Source: Lophius americanus (Eukaryota > Chordata > Actinopteri > Lophiiformes > Lophiidae). Taken from it: a stretch of 64,000 nt of DNA. The DNA lies in contig JBBDHG010000054.1 of NCBI GenBank assembly GCA_037951165.1, positions 3,920,001-3,984,000 on the forward strand, written 5' to 3'. Both the position numbers and the translations under genes were made by a program. Below, piece by piece: positions 1 through 12,235 of this stretch. How positions within the stretch are numbered: the stretch's first letter is position 1; the number at the start of each line of letters is the position of its first letter. Below the pieces are notes generated by a model that was given only the letters and a program-made list of their open reading frames with translations, did not search any database and had not been told where the DNA came from.

Positions 1-151
1 TGTGGCCTTCAAAAAATCTAAATGATATAGAAAAGACTCTGTAAAGAGAGTTGACAGGCACGCCGGCGGCCTGACCTCCTTTCTCTAGGAAAGGCGGAGA
101 AAAGGCATAGCAAGCACTCGACCCACAGCCCCTCGAATTGGTGAGGTTTGG

Positions 152-163
152 CCAGGGGGCGCT
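152..163 (+). promoter_or_regulatory. CTCF-like core motif
   Basis: CCAGGGGGCGCT matches the 3' core of the CTCF consensus. The preceding bases do not fit the 5' part, so this is a weak candidate seen only as a motif. Confidence 0.25.
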
Positions 164-764
164 GTAAATCTCGTGGACAAAGCTGCAAGACACCTTTATA
201 CTCAGAACTTTCCAAACCGACCCAGAGCCAGGCATGGCACGCCGCCACGGAGGATGGGCACCCGGCGAGGCCCTGTGAGTGGATACTCCTGCTCTTAAAC
301 AGTCAGCCAGCAGCACATTTCTCATGAATATAATTCTTCTTTGTTGGTTTTGTTAGGGTCAAAGCCGTTTTTCATCCTCTTTCTGCTACTTCATCCTGTA
401 AACGTGAAAATACTGGTGACGGATCTGAAGGAATTCAGATTTTTAAAAAAAAGCAATTCTTAATTCTCACTTATTTTAAGCTTAACATATGTTAATGCAA
501 ATATACTTATCTATATATTAAAGGTGATACCACTTAATTTTAAACACTACACCTTTAACTTTCTTGGTCCTGATATGGACCCCTGTGGAGCTCCTTGATC
601 CGTTTGTCCTTTATGTAGCTATCAGACGTGGATTTCTCTCCGTGCTTGTTGGTTTTGGGTTGATACAACATCAAAGCTGGGCAAACACATTTAATAGCAT
701 CAGAGTAGATCCCAAAGCATTTTGGAGAAATTATAAACATACTTACTTACATTTATTAATCCCG

Positions 765-976
765 ACAGTGGCTCAGTTGGCGGTTCCATTGGTGTGTGAA
801 CAATGGCGTGAATGGTTATCGCTCCTGATGAGAATGTGGCGCCCTGCATGGCAGCCTCCATCACCACCGTATGAATGTTTGTGTGACTGGGTGAATGCTG
901 ACTCATGTTGTAAAAAGCGCTTTGAGTGGTCGAGCAGACTCGCTCTATATAAGTACAGTCCATTAACCGTTTTACC
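765..976 (+). mobile_element. tRNA-headed SINE copy, internally deleted
   Basis: It starts with GTGGCTCAGTTGG, an A-box-like tRNA promoter. This is followed almost at once by GGCGGTTCC, a B-box remnant, so the region between the boxes has been lost. The tail (AAAAAGCGCTTTGAGTGGTC ... CTATATAAGTACAGTCCATT) is the conserved 3' body of a very common teleost SINE-type repeat. It is non-coding. Confidence 0.75.
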
Positions 977-1763
977 AAATAAAAAGTTTCAAACCGTCAG
1001 AGGAAGTCGTCATATGCAACTTTGTCTAAAACGTCTCGTAAAAGTCTTAACAAGGTTTCCATAAGTGAGCTGCTGGAGAAGCTGTGGACTGAGGACTCAG
1101 CAGCTATGACTGAGGAGGTGCTACTCCGGCAGGCAGGACGGAGGGCAGGGGTTGTTTTGGAGGCCGAACGTTCAGGCAGGTGGAGGTCAAGGTGCTAGGA
1201 ACTTCCCATCTCCACCTTTTCCACCTCTTTCCATTTCCACTGGCCTTTCTTCCTCCACCCTCTCTCCACCTATGTGGACCAAATTCTCTTATATTTTAAA
1301 CAGCAGATCTCCATAAATGAAGGCGAGGATTAAAGGGGTGCTGTTAGCAGCTAATGGAAAGATACTCAACCAAAAATATGGTCAACTCAGGGAGACACCA
1401 TGAAGTTCCGGAGGTCCTAACCCTCCAAGAAGGTGAACCCTCCAAGAAGAGCACAAGTTCAACCACCGCGTAACAGGGACAGTAAATGTTTTGACCGTAT
1501 ATTAAGATTTCGCAGAAGACACCAACTTCCCTGTGTTAGACGTCAAACCTCTGTGATCTTTGAACCCCAGCTATTTCATTACATTTTTGCACTCTGTGTT
1601 TGTTTTTTGTTTTTTTTCAGTGTCAATAAACAAAGGAGCCTTACAGATACAGTACATCTCATCTCTGTATAAAAATAACTTGTGTCACCCTCAAGCAATA
1701 CTTTCCACAGTAGGACAAGAAAAGATCTGATAGAGTTCATTATAGAATAAGTGTAGTGTGTGC

Positions 1764-1791
1764 ATGTGTGTGTGTGTGTGTGTGTGTGTGT
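1764..1791. repeat. TG microsatellite
   Basis: About 14 TG units in intron 1, some 140 bp before exon 2. Confidence 0.95.
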
Positions 1792-1929
1792 CTGAAAGTG
1801 GCAGCTGAGTAAATAGAGTCATGATCAGTCCCCCCTTTTTGGGATTAAGTGGTGGCTAATTGGGGCTAACAAGGACTAGACACTCACATGTTCTCTTTGT
1901 TTCCTCTCTCTTTGTCTTCTTCGTCACAG

Positions 1930-1994
1930 TCAACCTGTTGGACTCTAAAGCAAGCCAAGGCGAGTTAGGATGGATTTCCTACCCATCGCACGGG
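1930..1994 (+). CDS. epha3: epha3 exon 2 (Eph receptor A3, start of ectodomain)
   Basis: This 65-nt internal exon encodes the first residues after the signal-peptide region of an EphA receptor tyrosine kinase, the membrane receptor for ephrin-A ligands in axon guidance and tissue boundary formation. It begins in phase 1: TC completes a split Val codon. It then reads NLLDSKASQGELGWISYPSHG, which I recognise as the LLDS...GELGW.SYPSHG start of EPHA3; EPHA4 and EPHA7, recalled from memory, differ in the last third. The acceptor is a pyrimidine stretch ending TCGTCACAG at 1929, and the donor is GTGAGT at 1995. A CTAAC branch-point-like motif lies near 1866. The 65-nt length and phase 1 to 0 are the conserved Eph pattern. 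Exon 1 with the start codon is not in the window. Confidence 0.93.
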
Positions 1995-3604
1995 GTGAGT
2001 ACCCTCTACTTCTGTGATTACCCACCATCATGTCTGAATACGCTCACACTTTGGAGACAGATGCAGCAACATGAACCGGATCCATGTCCTGAACACATGA
2101 AATCGGGATTTTCAGACTCAGAACTCATCTTACTTTGCGATGTTGACCCGATGAGCCAAGTGCAGATTAACCCACTTCTCTTTAGACGTTTTTGTCCCTT
2201 CTACATCTCGCAGGTTAAAGCATTGGGAGATGGCCATATGGTCAAGATGCTTAAGGGGAAATTATCATGCGTGTATGTCCTGGTGTTTACAGTAAGATTA
2301 AAGCATTAATGGGTTTTAGGTTGTGGAGACAAAAGCATCCACACAACAATGTTGTCAGGCTTAGTCCCGTTCAATCATCCACAGCAGGGATAGATTTTTC
2401 ACCGCTTTTGCATGCAAACATCGTAATTCCAGTGTTGACATCTCGCCTGTTTATCCATTTCATCCTTGATCGAAAATGCGTACCGCCTCATTCCCTCTGT
2501 CGCCAATGCTTCGTTGTAATTACATGTTTATTAAAACACATGTTCTCAAAGTTTATTTTCAAGTTTGTGGGAGTCAGTGGTTCTTAATTTAAATCCTCTC
2601 TAATCAAAGTCTATTCTGCTGGTCAAAAGTGTTTTAAGTCTAAAAACATACGTTTTGTATTCATTTTCCCAAACAAATGACGTGTTAGTGATTAAATCGT
2701 CGGCACAAAACTAACCAATTAAACCAATTAAAAATAAAATCGTGAATGCGCATGAGAATTGTACATATTTCACGTGATAATGTTTTCGCTGTGTAGTTCC
2801 ATAGATTTGACAACAACTGGGTCTACATGGTGACCTTCTGATAAAAGTAACTCATTACATGAGTTGTGATTTGGTGCTTACATGCACCAACATATTTCAT
2901 CAGAATGCACCAAAGCTACAAATATAGGACGTATTTCATCAGAAGATGGCGTCTATTATGCAATCAGTACAGTTTTAATTGTTTTTGTGATGCTTTTAAT
3001 CGAACAACCGCTTGACAGTAACTCCGGATTACTCCTACTGGAAACCATTAAAGGGAGGAAGTGAGCTCCGGAGAGTCTCGTCGGTACCTCAGTGCTATCG
3101 GTTCGGCTAATGTTAGCTGACGTTAAGTTAGTAATCGATGTCGTGTTGTGTGTTGAGATGACCAGAGATGCTAAGTCAGCATCAGCCTATGTCAACATCA
3201 TCTGAGTTAATGTTAGGAGTAGAAACTCCTAATCACACGATACTGAAAACCCTGATCCACACTAAGGTCGGTGACATTCACCAGAGGTCTTCCTCCAGTT
3301 GTTTCAGTCATTGCTTCATAAAAAGGGACGTTAGTAGGTCGGATCCGCTCTTGCTGGATTTATCTGCTTAACCAGCATCTTCAAAAGTGTTTTTTTAAAA
3401 GAAAATCTGGTTAACCCATAAGAACCAAGAACGATTTCCCCCTTAAATTAAAGTTATGGGAAAATATACTAAAACTAGGTCAATAAAATAAAATGACAAA
3501 AACCATAAAATTGCTCCAACTCGTCAGACATCGGTAATTTTATATTTAGCTTTTAGGGTTATTTTCCTCCCCTTTCATAAATAAAAATCCACATTTAACT
3601 GCCA

Positions 3605-3672
3605 GTGTCAGCTGGGATAGGCTCCTGCCCCCGCGACTCTGAACAGGATAAGTGGTTTTGGATAATGAATAA
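3605..3672 (+). repeat. 3' tail of a teleost dispersed repeat
   Basis: GTCAGCTGGGATAGGCTCC with GAACAGGATAAGTGG is the 3' end of the tRNA-headed repeat family seen in full at 9638 (reverse) and 49931. Only the tail is present. Confidence 0.7.
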
Positions 3673-3970
3673 ATTAAAAAGTATCTTTTTCTTTTACTTA
3701 GGAATACAGATTTCCTTGCTTTAAATTTGCGTTTCCATAAGGTATGTCGAAACCTTATCTTTATGGATTAGGTTTTACAACAATGAAATACAAAAGAATC
3801 AATAAAATGTTGTTTTGTGTGAATATTGTTCATCAGAACTGGTTGAATGTCATTCATGGCAGGTTTTGAAGGTATTAGAATTAGATTTAAGCTTACCTTT
3901 AGTGACAAAACCAGTTGAAAATGTACATTTCCTGTGTTTAAAATAAAGGATAAATGCGTAGTATTCATAG

Positions 3971-4014
3971 AATTTAAAGGGTTGGTGACACAAGTGTCAC
4001 CAACCCTTTAAATT
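3971..4014. repeat. 44-bp near-perfect palindrome
   Basis: Two 21-bp arms (AATTTAAAGGGT... and its exact complement) are separated by AA. The ends read TTTAAAGGG/CCCTTTAAA, like the TTAA-ended tips of teleost MITEs, so it may be two terminal inverted repeats left after loss of the element's middle. This is the strongest small inverted repeat in the window. Confidence 0.9.
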
Positions 4015-4435
4015 GACAGGTACCGCTGTCACCTACAGTAGAGTAGCTGGTGTCCAGACGTGCCTGGGAGCCTTCGTCCGTCACTTACGTCATGGCGTTG
4101 GGCACGGGTGGATGTTCCCTGGTTTACATGGCACAGTTGTTCTTTTGAGCGGTTTATGAAAAGGTTTATACTACCCTTCTGCAAACCGGTGAAATGACAG
4201 TTGGTTCAGGAGTATTTATCCCAAATGAGGTGTTTATGCGGAGCATTTTCATTCTGAACTGGTCTATTAGTCTGATTCTAATCGGAACATTGAGGTCCGT
4301 GTAAACCCAGCTAATGTCTGCAGCCTCATCTATCAGCCTCCCTCTCTGCTGCTACGGTCCCTCCAGTGAGCTTTCACTGAGTGTTTATTTGTCTAACTAG
4401 TTAGACTACTGTGCCTTCGGGCTGGCCTACTGACA

Positions 4436-4475
4436 CACACACACATACGCGCGCACACACACAATCACACACTAC
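4436..4475. repeat. interrupted CA array with CG steps
   Basis: Alternating purine-pyrimidine run with an internal ACGCGCGCAC core, which favours Z-DNA. Confidence 0.85.
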
Positions 4476-5029
4476 TTCCTTCTTTTCCCTTTATTAAGTG
4501 TTAGAATTACTCCTTGGCAGTGGCTTAAGGTAATCCAGTCATTTGTTCCTTGGAGCTGCCAAACCTCGTTTCCCTCAGCCATATACAACGCTGGCACCGT
4601 GGAAGCACCAGCGCTGCGTTTCTTCAGGTTGAACCGCAGCGAAGTAACGACCCAGAGGAAAAATTTTAATACGCTTTTAGTCCAAAGACAATTGCAGGCT
4701 GCAGAGCAATTTCACGACCGCCTCAACGGAGAGATTGATGGCGTGATGTCAGAAGTTATCCATACGTGAGCGGGCTGAGAAAGTGACGGCTACTCAGTTG
4801 ATAAAGAATGCTGAGGGAAGGGACGCAAATGTTATTCTTAAATGAGACCGACGAGAGAGAGAGAGGATCGGACAGGAAGAGGGGTTAACGAGATGAAGAG
4901 AACGGGAGGAGGGGAGGACAGGAAAGGATAAAGAGAGAGAGAGATTTCTGATGATCAAGTCCTCAAGGTGAATCATCTGTAATTACTAATGTCATCCAAT
5001 GACTGTGCTCTGATAAGCAGCCCCCCTCA

Positions 5030-5051
5030 GAGAAATCAAGAATGATTTCTC
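5030..5051. repeat. short inverted repeat
   Basis: GAGAAATCA and TGATTTCTC, 9-bp perfect arms around a 4-nt loop, within unique non-coding sequence of intron 2. Confidence 0.6.
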
Positions 5052-7619
5052 ATAATCTTGCCGTGGCTCTGAGCCCGCTCACAGACACGCACTCCTTCAC
5101 ATTGATGGAGAGGCCGCCGCTACCGGCCCACCGAGACACAACGTGTTCTGGTCACAACAAATTAAGAGCTTAGCCTCCCCGGGATTTTTTTCGCTCCGGA
5201 GCCGCGGACGAGACTGACGGGTGTGTGTGTCGACGAGGGCGTGTGCGATCCAGATACGCTGCTATCTGTCTTGGAGGCAGGCTGATTGCTGAGTCTGGGG
5301 GGCTCCACAAGACTAAAGAGTGTTAAAGATTACAATTGTGTGTGCTTTGAAAGCATTCTTCAGCAACAAACCAAGACCCCCGGTGCTGAGCATGCATACA
5401 AATCAGAACTAACGGGCCCTAGCCCATATGAAATGAAGTCCATTGTTGACAACTTACATACTACATCAAAGTTTAACCACCTTTCAGTTGAGGTAGTCGT
5501 TTTTCACTATATTATCTAAGAGAGTGAAATTCTGAGATATTTGCATACTTTAAAAAATATTTAGAATTTCAAAGAACTCATTGAAACCCGTATTATTACT
5601 TCACTTCCATGGACCGACACATCGTAACTCAGTAGCTCTCAGATGCGTAAATCCTTCATGCTTTCTCTGCCCCCTCGCTTCTTCGGTGCCCTTAAGGTGT
5701 GCATCCTTGTACTCGGTTTATTTCTCAGCGATTTTCATGTCGGTTTTCCGGATGAGGTCTTACCACATCTCCTCAAGAACCACCAGACAGACATTAGTGA
5801 CATTTCACAAGTCCTATCCAGAGGCCCTAAGTATGTGTGTCTCCTACTTGTTTGTTTTTGTTTAACCAAATTTTCTTAGTCTTGCATTTTTAGCCATTTT
5901 GTTATGCTCAAGATTTCTGAATTAGCTTCTGTTCCCTTAGTATAAAGGTTATGGCCTGTCCACATCAGCACAAATGGGGATTTCCAGTAGTGGATCCATC
6001 TTTAGCTTGGGCTCAAATGTTCTTATTTTTTGAGAGGGAGAGAAAAAGCGGAGGAAGACCAGGATTTTGAGCAATGATATGATATGTATTGTATTAAATG
6101 TCCTAAGTAAAATCAGTAGGACTGCATTTATATGCATCCTAGAAAAGGACAATAAACCTCAATTAATCAAGTCTGCACTTCTGCCTCATAGATATGTCAC
6201 ACTCTCTTATACTCTCTAAATGTCTGCTTGAGCCTTTTATGAAAGTAATGTAAAAAAAGAAGCATTACATGTTTCTGTTATGAAGAGGAAGGTTGACATG
6301 TAGATAAACAAGCAGTCAAAGGGTGTAAAATCTACATACAATAATGAGACTATAACATACAAGTTTTGTACTGTAATTTAAAATTAAAATGTTAAGCATT
6401 CATTCGACTAAGCTGCATTGTGCATGCCAGTCCAGTAGTAGGCAGTATAACTGATTACAGAGGAACACCCATGCTGGGGTATGAATGAGATCGGCTGCTA
6501 TTGTTTCTTCAGTTGCAAGATCCTCACAGGCTGAAAATGTTTCTGTGCCGTAATATTTTTCACCAGAACTGTCAGTTTAGTTTGGTTCCACTGGCGTTTT
6601 CTAAAGATTACAGTCTGGAACTCATTTTCAAAATTTTCAATTTCATGTCCTCAAGAATGTTTTTGATGTGTGAACAAAATAAGTTAGGAAAGAAAGTTAA
6701 AGTTTTCTGCCAAACCCATTGTCGTGTAAGGAAGCTTTGACAATTCCCAGTCGGAGGATGACAAGCGTTCGGCATGGTTTCTCTTTATTTTGGACTTGAT
6801 CGCCCTCTTCATCGCGCACTTTCCTTCCTTCGTCTTTGTTCCTTTTTTTTTGTTTCTTTCTTTTTCTGTCTTTCTCATGGATGGTTGCAGCTCTGCCCCC
6901 TCCACCTGTAGGAGGAGAGAGTAGCCAGAAAAGCCGATCCATAAAAAAAGATTAACAGTGTAAGGTAGGGGATAAGAGAGGAGGAGGAAGACGAGGAAGT
7001 ATAAAACGTATAAGTTACATTCCTCCGGCTAGCAGCTGACGCAAACCCTCTGGACGGATAACAAGTACAGGGCATGACAGCATTTCAAAAAACAACGTCA
7101 AATAACCCCTTTATTACAAGAAATCCATCCCAGCCGTGCATTAAAAGTCCCCACTCGAAGGTTTTACAATTAAAAAGCCATGAATAACAAATCAGCAGAT
7201 GTCCCAGCGGAGCGACGGCGACGACCAACGCCGCCGTGAAGGCAGAGAAGAAGTGACGCCTTGGCATTAATTCAAAATCAATGAACCCCTGATGGAGTGT
7301 GGTTGAGCAAAGCATGAACAAGGATTAGAAAAGACTGAGACTTTCAAAAACAGGTGGAAGTATTTCTACAATATAAGTAAAATATTTAAACTTTAAATAC
7401 AGAAATACTCAGCATTGTTAAATCAATTATTCAAAGATTCAAAGAGACTCAAAAATCTGAGTTTTTGACACAAATGACCCCAATAGGTACCGGAATTCAA
7501 CATTTTTAATATTTAAGAGTCGACGCATTAATTGTCATTATTATATTCTATGAAATTCTTGCTCCGCTCCAGATGCCGTTAAAAATGGACACGCTTGAAA
7601 TGTAATATAACAAATAGGC

Positions 7620-7658
<39 letters not shown>
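7620..7658. repeat. AAT trinucleotide array
   Basis: About nine TAA units followed by TGATAATGATA variants and AT-rich sequence. Confidence 0.9.
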
Positions 7659-8329
7659 GATTTTATTTAAATATTTAATATTTCAATATTCCCTTTTAAA
7701 ACACAAATATAAAAAGTTTAAATAAAAAAAGTAGGATGAAAGAATATATAGACAATGTGTGCGACGTTCAAGTACACAGTGTCCCCTGTAAATAAATATG
7801 CTGTTTCACAGTAGCAGAATAATATAAAGAGTCAAAAACAATAGTGTAATATAAAGTCTGGCAATCCATTTTCTCTTTGATTGTATAATAAAATCACTGT
7901 AGTTTTGATTGGTCATTTAGAAGCTTTTGATTAAACCCACATCACAGACACTGCCGATATTGTTTGTGTGTGGGAGAGAGGAGACTCCGATCTCTCTCCT
8001 GAACTAGTCTCGGTATAAATTCATCGTCACCCTCTGCTGACCCACGTCCATTAACTCCTGTTGACCTGGCTCCCTTTGAAGCGGCTGAACTGGGGGGCGC
8101 TGAGTCGGTGACTCTGAGACGTGCCTGTTGCCGTAGTTATAAAGCCATGAGCGGATCGAGTTTCCACACTCCATTTTACTGTTCCTTTAACGGCTCCACC
8201 AACCTACAGCACAGATCAGAGGGACCAGGGCCGAGATTACGCCAAACTGTGCCCCGACTGTGACCATCAGGGGTTGGGTTCAGAGGTCACGAGGACCGAT
8301 GTAGGGTCACAGCGTTGTTATATATCAAT

Positions 8330-8620
8330 TAGAAGGCCAGCAGAGGGAAGTGAAACCCCCCTGGAGAGGGACAAGGGTTGGCTGCTCACTTTATTTATTC
8401 TGGTTGACTCACAAACAGTCCCACACATTTAGAGGGGGAGTAACCTCAGCTGGTGGCAGAGCCCGCTGCCGGATGTAGTTGTGATGAAATGATTCCACAG
8501 GCCGTAGATCTCCTTCTCCTGATAAATCTTTAGAATCTGGAGCCTATGTAATTATTAGACCTTCTCCTCACACCCTCCTCCTCCTCGCCAAGCAGGAGTC
8601 AATAAAACAAACACAAGGTT
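8330..8620. promoter_or_regulatory. possible conserved non-coding element
   Basis: A repeat-free block of balanced base composition between repeats, with homeodomain-like (TAATTATTAG) and GATA-like (TGATAAATC) motifs. Conservation cannot be seen from one sequence, so this is inference from composition only. Confidence 0.22.
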
Positions 8621-8833
8621 ACAAAACCAGGGAAGCGATTCAAGGTTGGAGGAGATCATTCCTATGATGTAATGTTTGGGGACGGGAGAGAGAGAGAGGA
8701 GGGGGGGCGCCGTGGAATAGATGCAATCCTCCAGAGCGGGATCCTCACATCAAAACAGAGGTTTCATTTACTTTGGCAGAGATCTGCTCCGTTCAAGTCA
8801 TCTTCTCTGGAATGGGTTGGAGCACACCCAGAA

Positions 8834-8849
8834 AACACACACACACACA

Positions 8850-8897
<48 letters not shown>

Positions 8898-8933
8898 CAC
8901 GCACACACACACGCACGCAGAAACATACACACC
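8834..8933. repeat. CA microsatellite
   Basis: About 100 bp of CA, with one T interruption at 8851 and a degenerating ACGCACGC end. Confidence 0.95.
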
Positions 8934-9118
8934 TGGGTTTGATTTTGAACTCTGCTTGTGTGTGTTTGTGTTCTTCAAAAAATGTAGACCCCTCCTAAAG
9001 ATGTGAAGAGAAACAGTTACTTTGGATTGAACCCAGATTGCATCATGTTGGTGGACATAAATGTAGGCTATATGAGGGGATGAATATAATACCTGCCGCT
9101 TTCAAACACTACATAACG

Positions 9119-9139
9119 CACACACACACACACACACAC
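9119..9139. repeat. short CA microsatellite
   Basis: About ten CA units. Confidence 0.9.
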
Positions 9140-9637
9140 GTTCAATGCACATATGTAGAGTAACTCATTGCTCTACATTTGTGGCTTCTCAGGGTGTCGG
9201 AAAATTAAATGTAACTCCATAAAATGTAAGAAATATTATTTGACTAAATGGAGAAGTTCTGCTCCTTTTACATTTAATTCCATCCTCTAAAGTTTTTATA
9301 AGATCGGAGAGATTTACAGAGAAAGGCAGAGACGTTGGGAAGGCGCTCTACATTTCTCTTTATCTCTGAACAGTATATTTAAGCATAGCGTTGAATATTC
9401 CTCATAAACACTGTTGCATTGCAACAATTAGATGCAACGTCTGTGCACAAAGAACTTTGTCTCCTAGAAGACGTTTTGCGGTTTGTTCCGTGGAGTGCAC
9501 TCCTTTCAGCCTCATCAGAGGCCAAAACAAATTTGCCAAGAGAATTAGGAGAAATAAGAAACAGAAGCTGAAAGAATAGGCCGGCCGTTGTTCGCTCTAG
9601 AACATATTTTGTAAAGTAATCATTCAGACATTTTATA

Positions 9638-9948
9638 AATCAATTTTCTGTAGCCGCTCATCCCGTTCAGGGTCACAGGGGCTGGAGCCCATCCCAGCTG
9701 ACTTTAGGCAAGAGGCGGAGTCACAGTACAAGGCCGACACATAGAAAAAGAAAACTATTCACTCCAACAGCCTATTTGGTCTCCTATAACACGTGTTTCT
9801 GGACTGTGGGAGGAGGCTGGGGCACCCGGAGAGAACCCAACTAAAAAACTCCACGCAGAAAGGCGAGGTGGCAGAGTGAACCACTTGAACCCGGACCCTT
9901 CTTGCTGTGAGGCAGCTAGTGCCACCAGCTGTGTTACTGTGTGGCTCA
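9638..9948 (-). mobile_element. near full-length tRNA-headed SINE-like repeat, reverse
   Basis: Read on the minus strand it starts with a tRNA-like head (GGCACTAGCTGCCTCACAGC ... GGTCCGGGTTC, B-box-like). It continues through the CTCCCACAGTCCAGAAAC body and ends with CAGCTGGGATGGGCTCCAGC ... TGAACGGGATGAGCGG. The same family appears at 3605, 48799, 49931 and 55471. It is non-coding and degenerate. Confidence 0.75.
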
Positions 9949-11128
9949 TTAGGCCAAAATAAGCCTTTTCATTCTTTAGACAACGTGTGCAGAGCCTCTA
10001 TTTATCCATAAGAAACAACTGGAATGTAGATAATCGGAGATTCAATGAGGTTCTGGAAGACCTGGCATGTTATGGTCTCGAATAAAGTGCAAGGGATTGC
10101 ACCCCCCTACTAAGAAAACCCCCTCTTAAGTAGAATATTAGAGATGAGAAAATCCAAACACATGCAGTAAAGTGAAGATATTCATAACCGACGTTAGGAT
10201 TCTCATCTGAACACACATTCAAACTGATTTCAAAAACCTCTTAATATTATGGACGTCTCAAAACCTTTCTGCTTTCTGTAACTTAGAATTGTTTAAATGT
10301 AATTTCTATTGAAGTCAGATAAGCAGTACCGCGCTCACATTATTATATAAACAGATGTCGCTGTGGTGGGCGGAGTATCCTCACTGACCTTTGGACGGAA
10401 CAAGAAACTGCAAGGTTTTATATTCAATATTTTTAAAAAGCGGTATTTTCATGGCATATTTTCAACCAGCGGCATCGACAGATCATATCAGAACAAAAAA
10501 ACCCGTCAGATTACCGATTACAACTTTCAGTCAGACGGTAAAATGCAGAGAGCAGAAGGCCGACCCGAAGCCTCCTCCTCAGTAGAACGCTCACTTATCA
10601 AACAGGACCTCACCAGAGCCGGAGTCACTCGTCATGGTGTCCGACTGTGTCTCCTCTCTGCTGTATGTTGTATCAGGATCCATCAGCAAACATTCTCTCA
10701 TGTCACTACATCATTATTTCTGCATTTATTCCCATTACAAGTGTTTAAACTCATGGGTGGAACGAGGGTCTGGCCCCACCTCTTTAGAGTCGGCCCCATC
10801 CCTTCTGTCCACTTTCCCTTGTTATTGTTGGAGCCACAGAGGGCTGGGAGTCCGCTCTGATGAATGAGGTGATGCCAAGGAAGACATGACAGGGGAGACT
10901 AAACACCAACAGACTCCCTCCCCTTGATTGTGCTCCCCCACTTTATCGCTCCCTCCTTCTTCTTCCTCTTCTTCCTCCGTGTGCGGTTTTTCGGCACTTT
11001 CTCCACTTTTCTGCTTCCTCTCTTTCTCATTCAGTCCTCGTCTCTTAGGAGTGTTTCATTAACTTTACTGTGAGTTGAAAAACAAGTGGCCATCGTTCAG
11101 CAGGAGAGCTCCTTGAACACCAGGCGCA

Positions 11129-11131
11129 AAC

Positions 11132-11191
<60 letters not shown>

Positions 11192-11204
11192 AGACACACA
11201 CACA
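11129..11204. repeat. CA microsatellite
   Basis: A pure CA core lies at about 11141-11186 with impure edges. It is followed 140 bp later by a TG array, making an inverted pair. Confidence 0.95.
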
Positions 11205-11339
11205 GCGTGAAGAAACGTGTAATAGAGAACCTCGGCTTTCTTAACTCGTCATTAATTTCGGTGTTGGGCCTGAGAACACCTGCTGCGTCTGCCTTTCTAT
11301 GGGACTTTAAACACTTCACATGAGCCTTATGTGAACGCA

Positions 11340-11344
<5 letters not shown>

Positions 11345-11399
<55 letters not shown>
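11345..11399. repeat. TG microsatellite
   Basis: 55 bp of uninterrupted GT, complementary to the CA array at 11129-11204. Confidence 0.95.
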
Positions 11400-11402
<3 letters not shown>

Positions 11403-12235
11403 TTATGTTTCCATTAACGCTTGTGTGAAGGAAGCGATAATTCAGTTTCCTCTTACCCAGAGAGTATCTGCTCTTTAGAGATAAAAAAATAGAAAAGCAC
11501 TGCTCATTCAGGCAGAAGTCCATTCTGAGGGTCACAAAGTGGGGAAAAAAGCACCCATTTATACATTTAGCCACATAAATCCTAATGACTGTCATTCTTA
11601 TCACAATGAAACCAGTTTTTTAGGTGTTTGTCCATTCATCATCGATTCAGTTGTTGATTTGCCCGGACAGCCGAGCTAAAGCGCATGATCAATGAGTCTT
11701 CCCGCTGTGTTGAATCCAAAAAGAATGACCCCGCTTTCTTTTCTCTCCTCTCCTCCTCATTGCTTTCTCCCAGTGGAGGGAAAATGTAAGATAGACACGA
11801 ACGCTCCTGGTATACACTCACATCTGTCCATTCTCTGTAGCTCCGTTTGTCTGATAGTGGGTTCAGCACCTTCTCTGTCAGTAACAGTAGTTCTGTGATG
11901 CCAGAATAACCCGGACTCTAGCCTAGAAAGTCCTCACTTGTAGAAAAAAACATTGTAGAAGAAGGGTGGAAAAAAACACTTGACTAATGTTTGACTGCAA
12001 TTAAGCAAACTTCAAACAAATGTAATGGGACGGAAATGAGAAATCCAACTTTTCTCCGAGATATTTTCACAGTCTTTTAAATTTGAACATTTGGGAAATG
12101 CGGTAAATTTACTTTTAATTCATTTGAGTAATTTAGGAGAGTGTGATTTTTCACCCTTAAGTGTTTATTAGATGCTTGGTATTCATCGAGAGTGATCTGA
12201 ACCTAAATAATTCATGTGTATACGCTTACTTTATT

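Larger units (their letters stand above)
1..1929 (+). other. epha3: epha3 intron 1 (3' part)
   Basis: Non-coding sequence upstream of exon 2. It holds a CTCF-like core at 152-163, a tRNA-headed SINE copy at 765-976 and a TG microsatellite at 1764-1791. I see no exon-like reading frame or promoter. The frame at 564-1064 mostly covers the SINE. The 1060-1440 stretch is purine-rich unique sequence with nothing recognisable. Confidence 0.85.

Noticed and set aside
564..1064. 166-codon plus-strand frame in intron 1
   Set aside because: Its middle is the tRNA-headed SINE at 765-976, and the rest resembles no protein family I know.
8088..8102. Third CTCF-like core (ACTGGGGGGCGCTG)
   Set aside because: The key A of the core is G and the 5' half does not fit: three mismatches in 14.
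8672..9006. Open frames rich in His-Thr or Val-Cys repeats over CA/TG arrays (also at 11065, 17132, 22218, 39117 and 54008)
   Set aside because: They are translations of dinucleotide microsatellites, with matching frames on both strands and no flanking coding signal.
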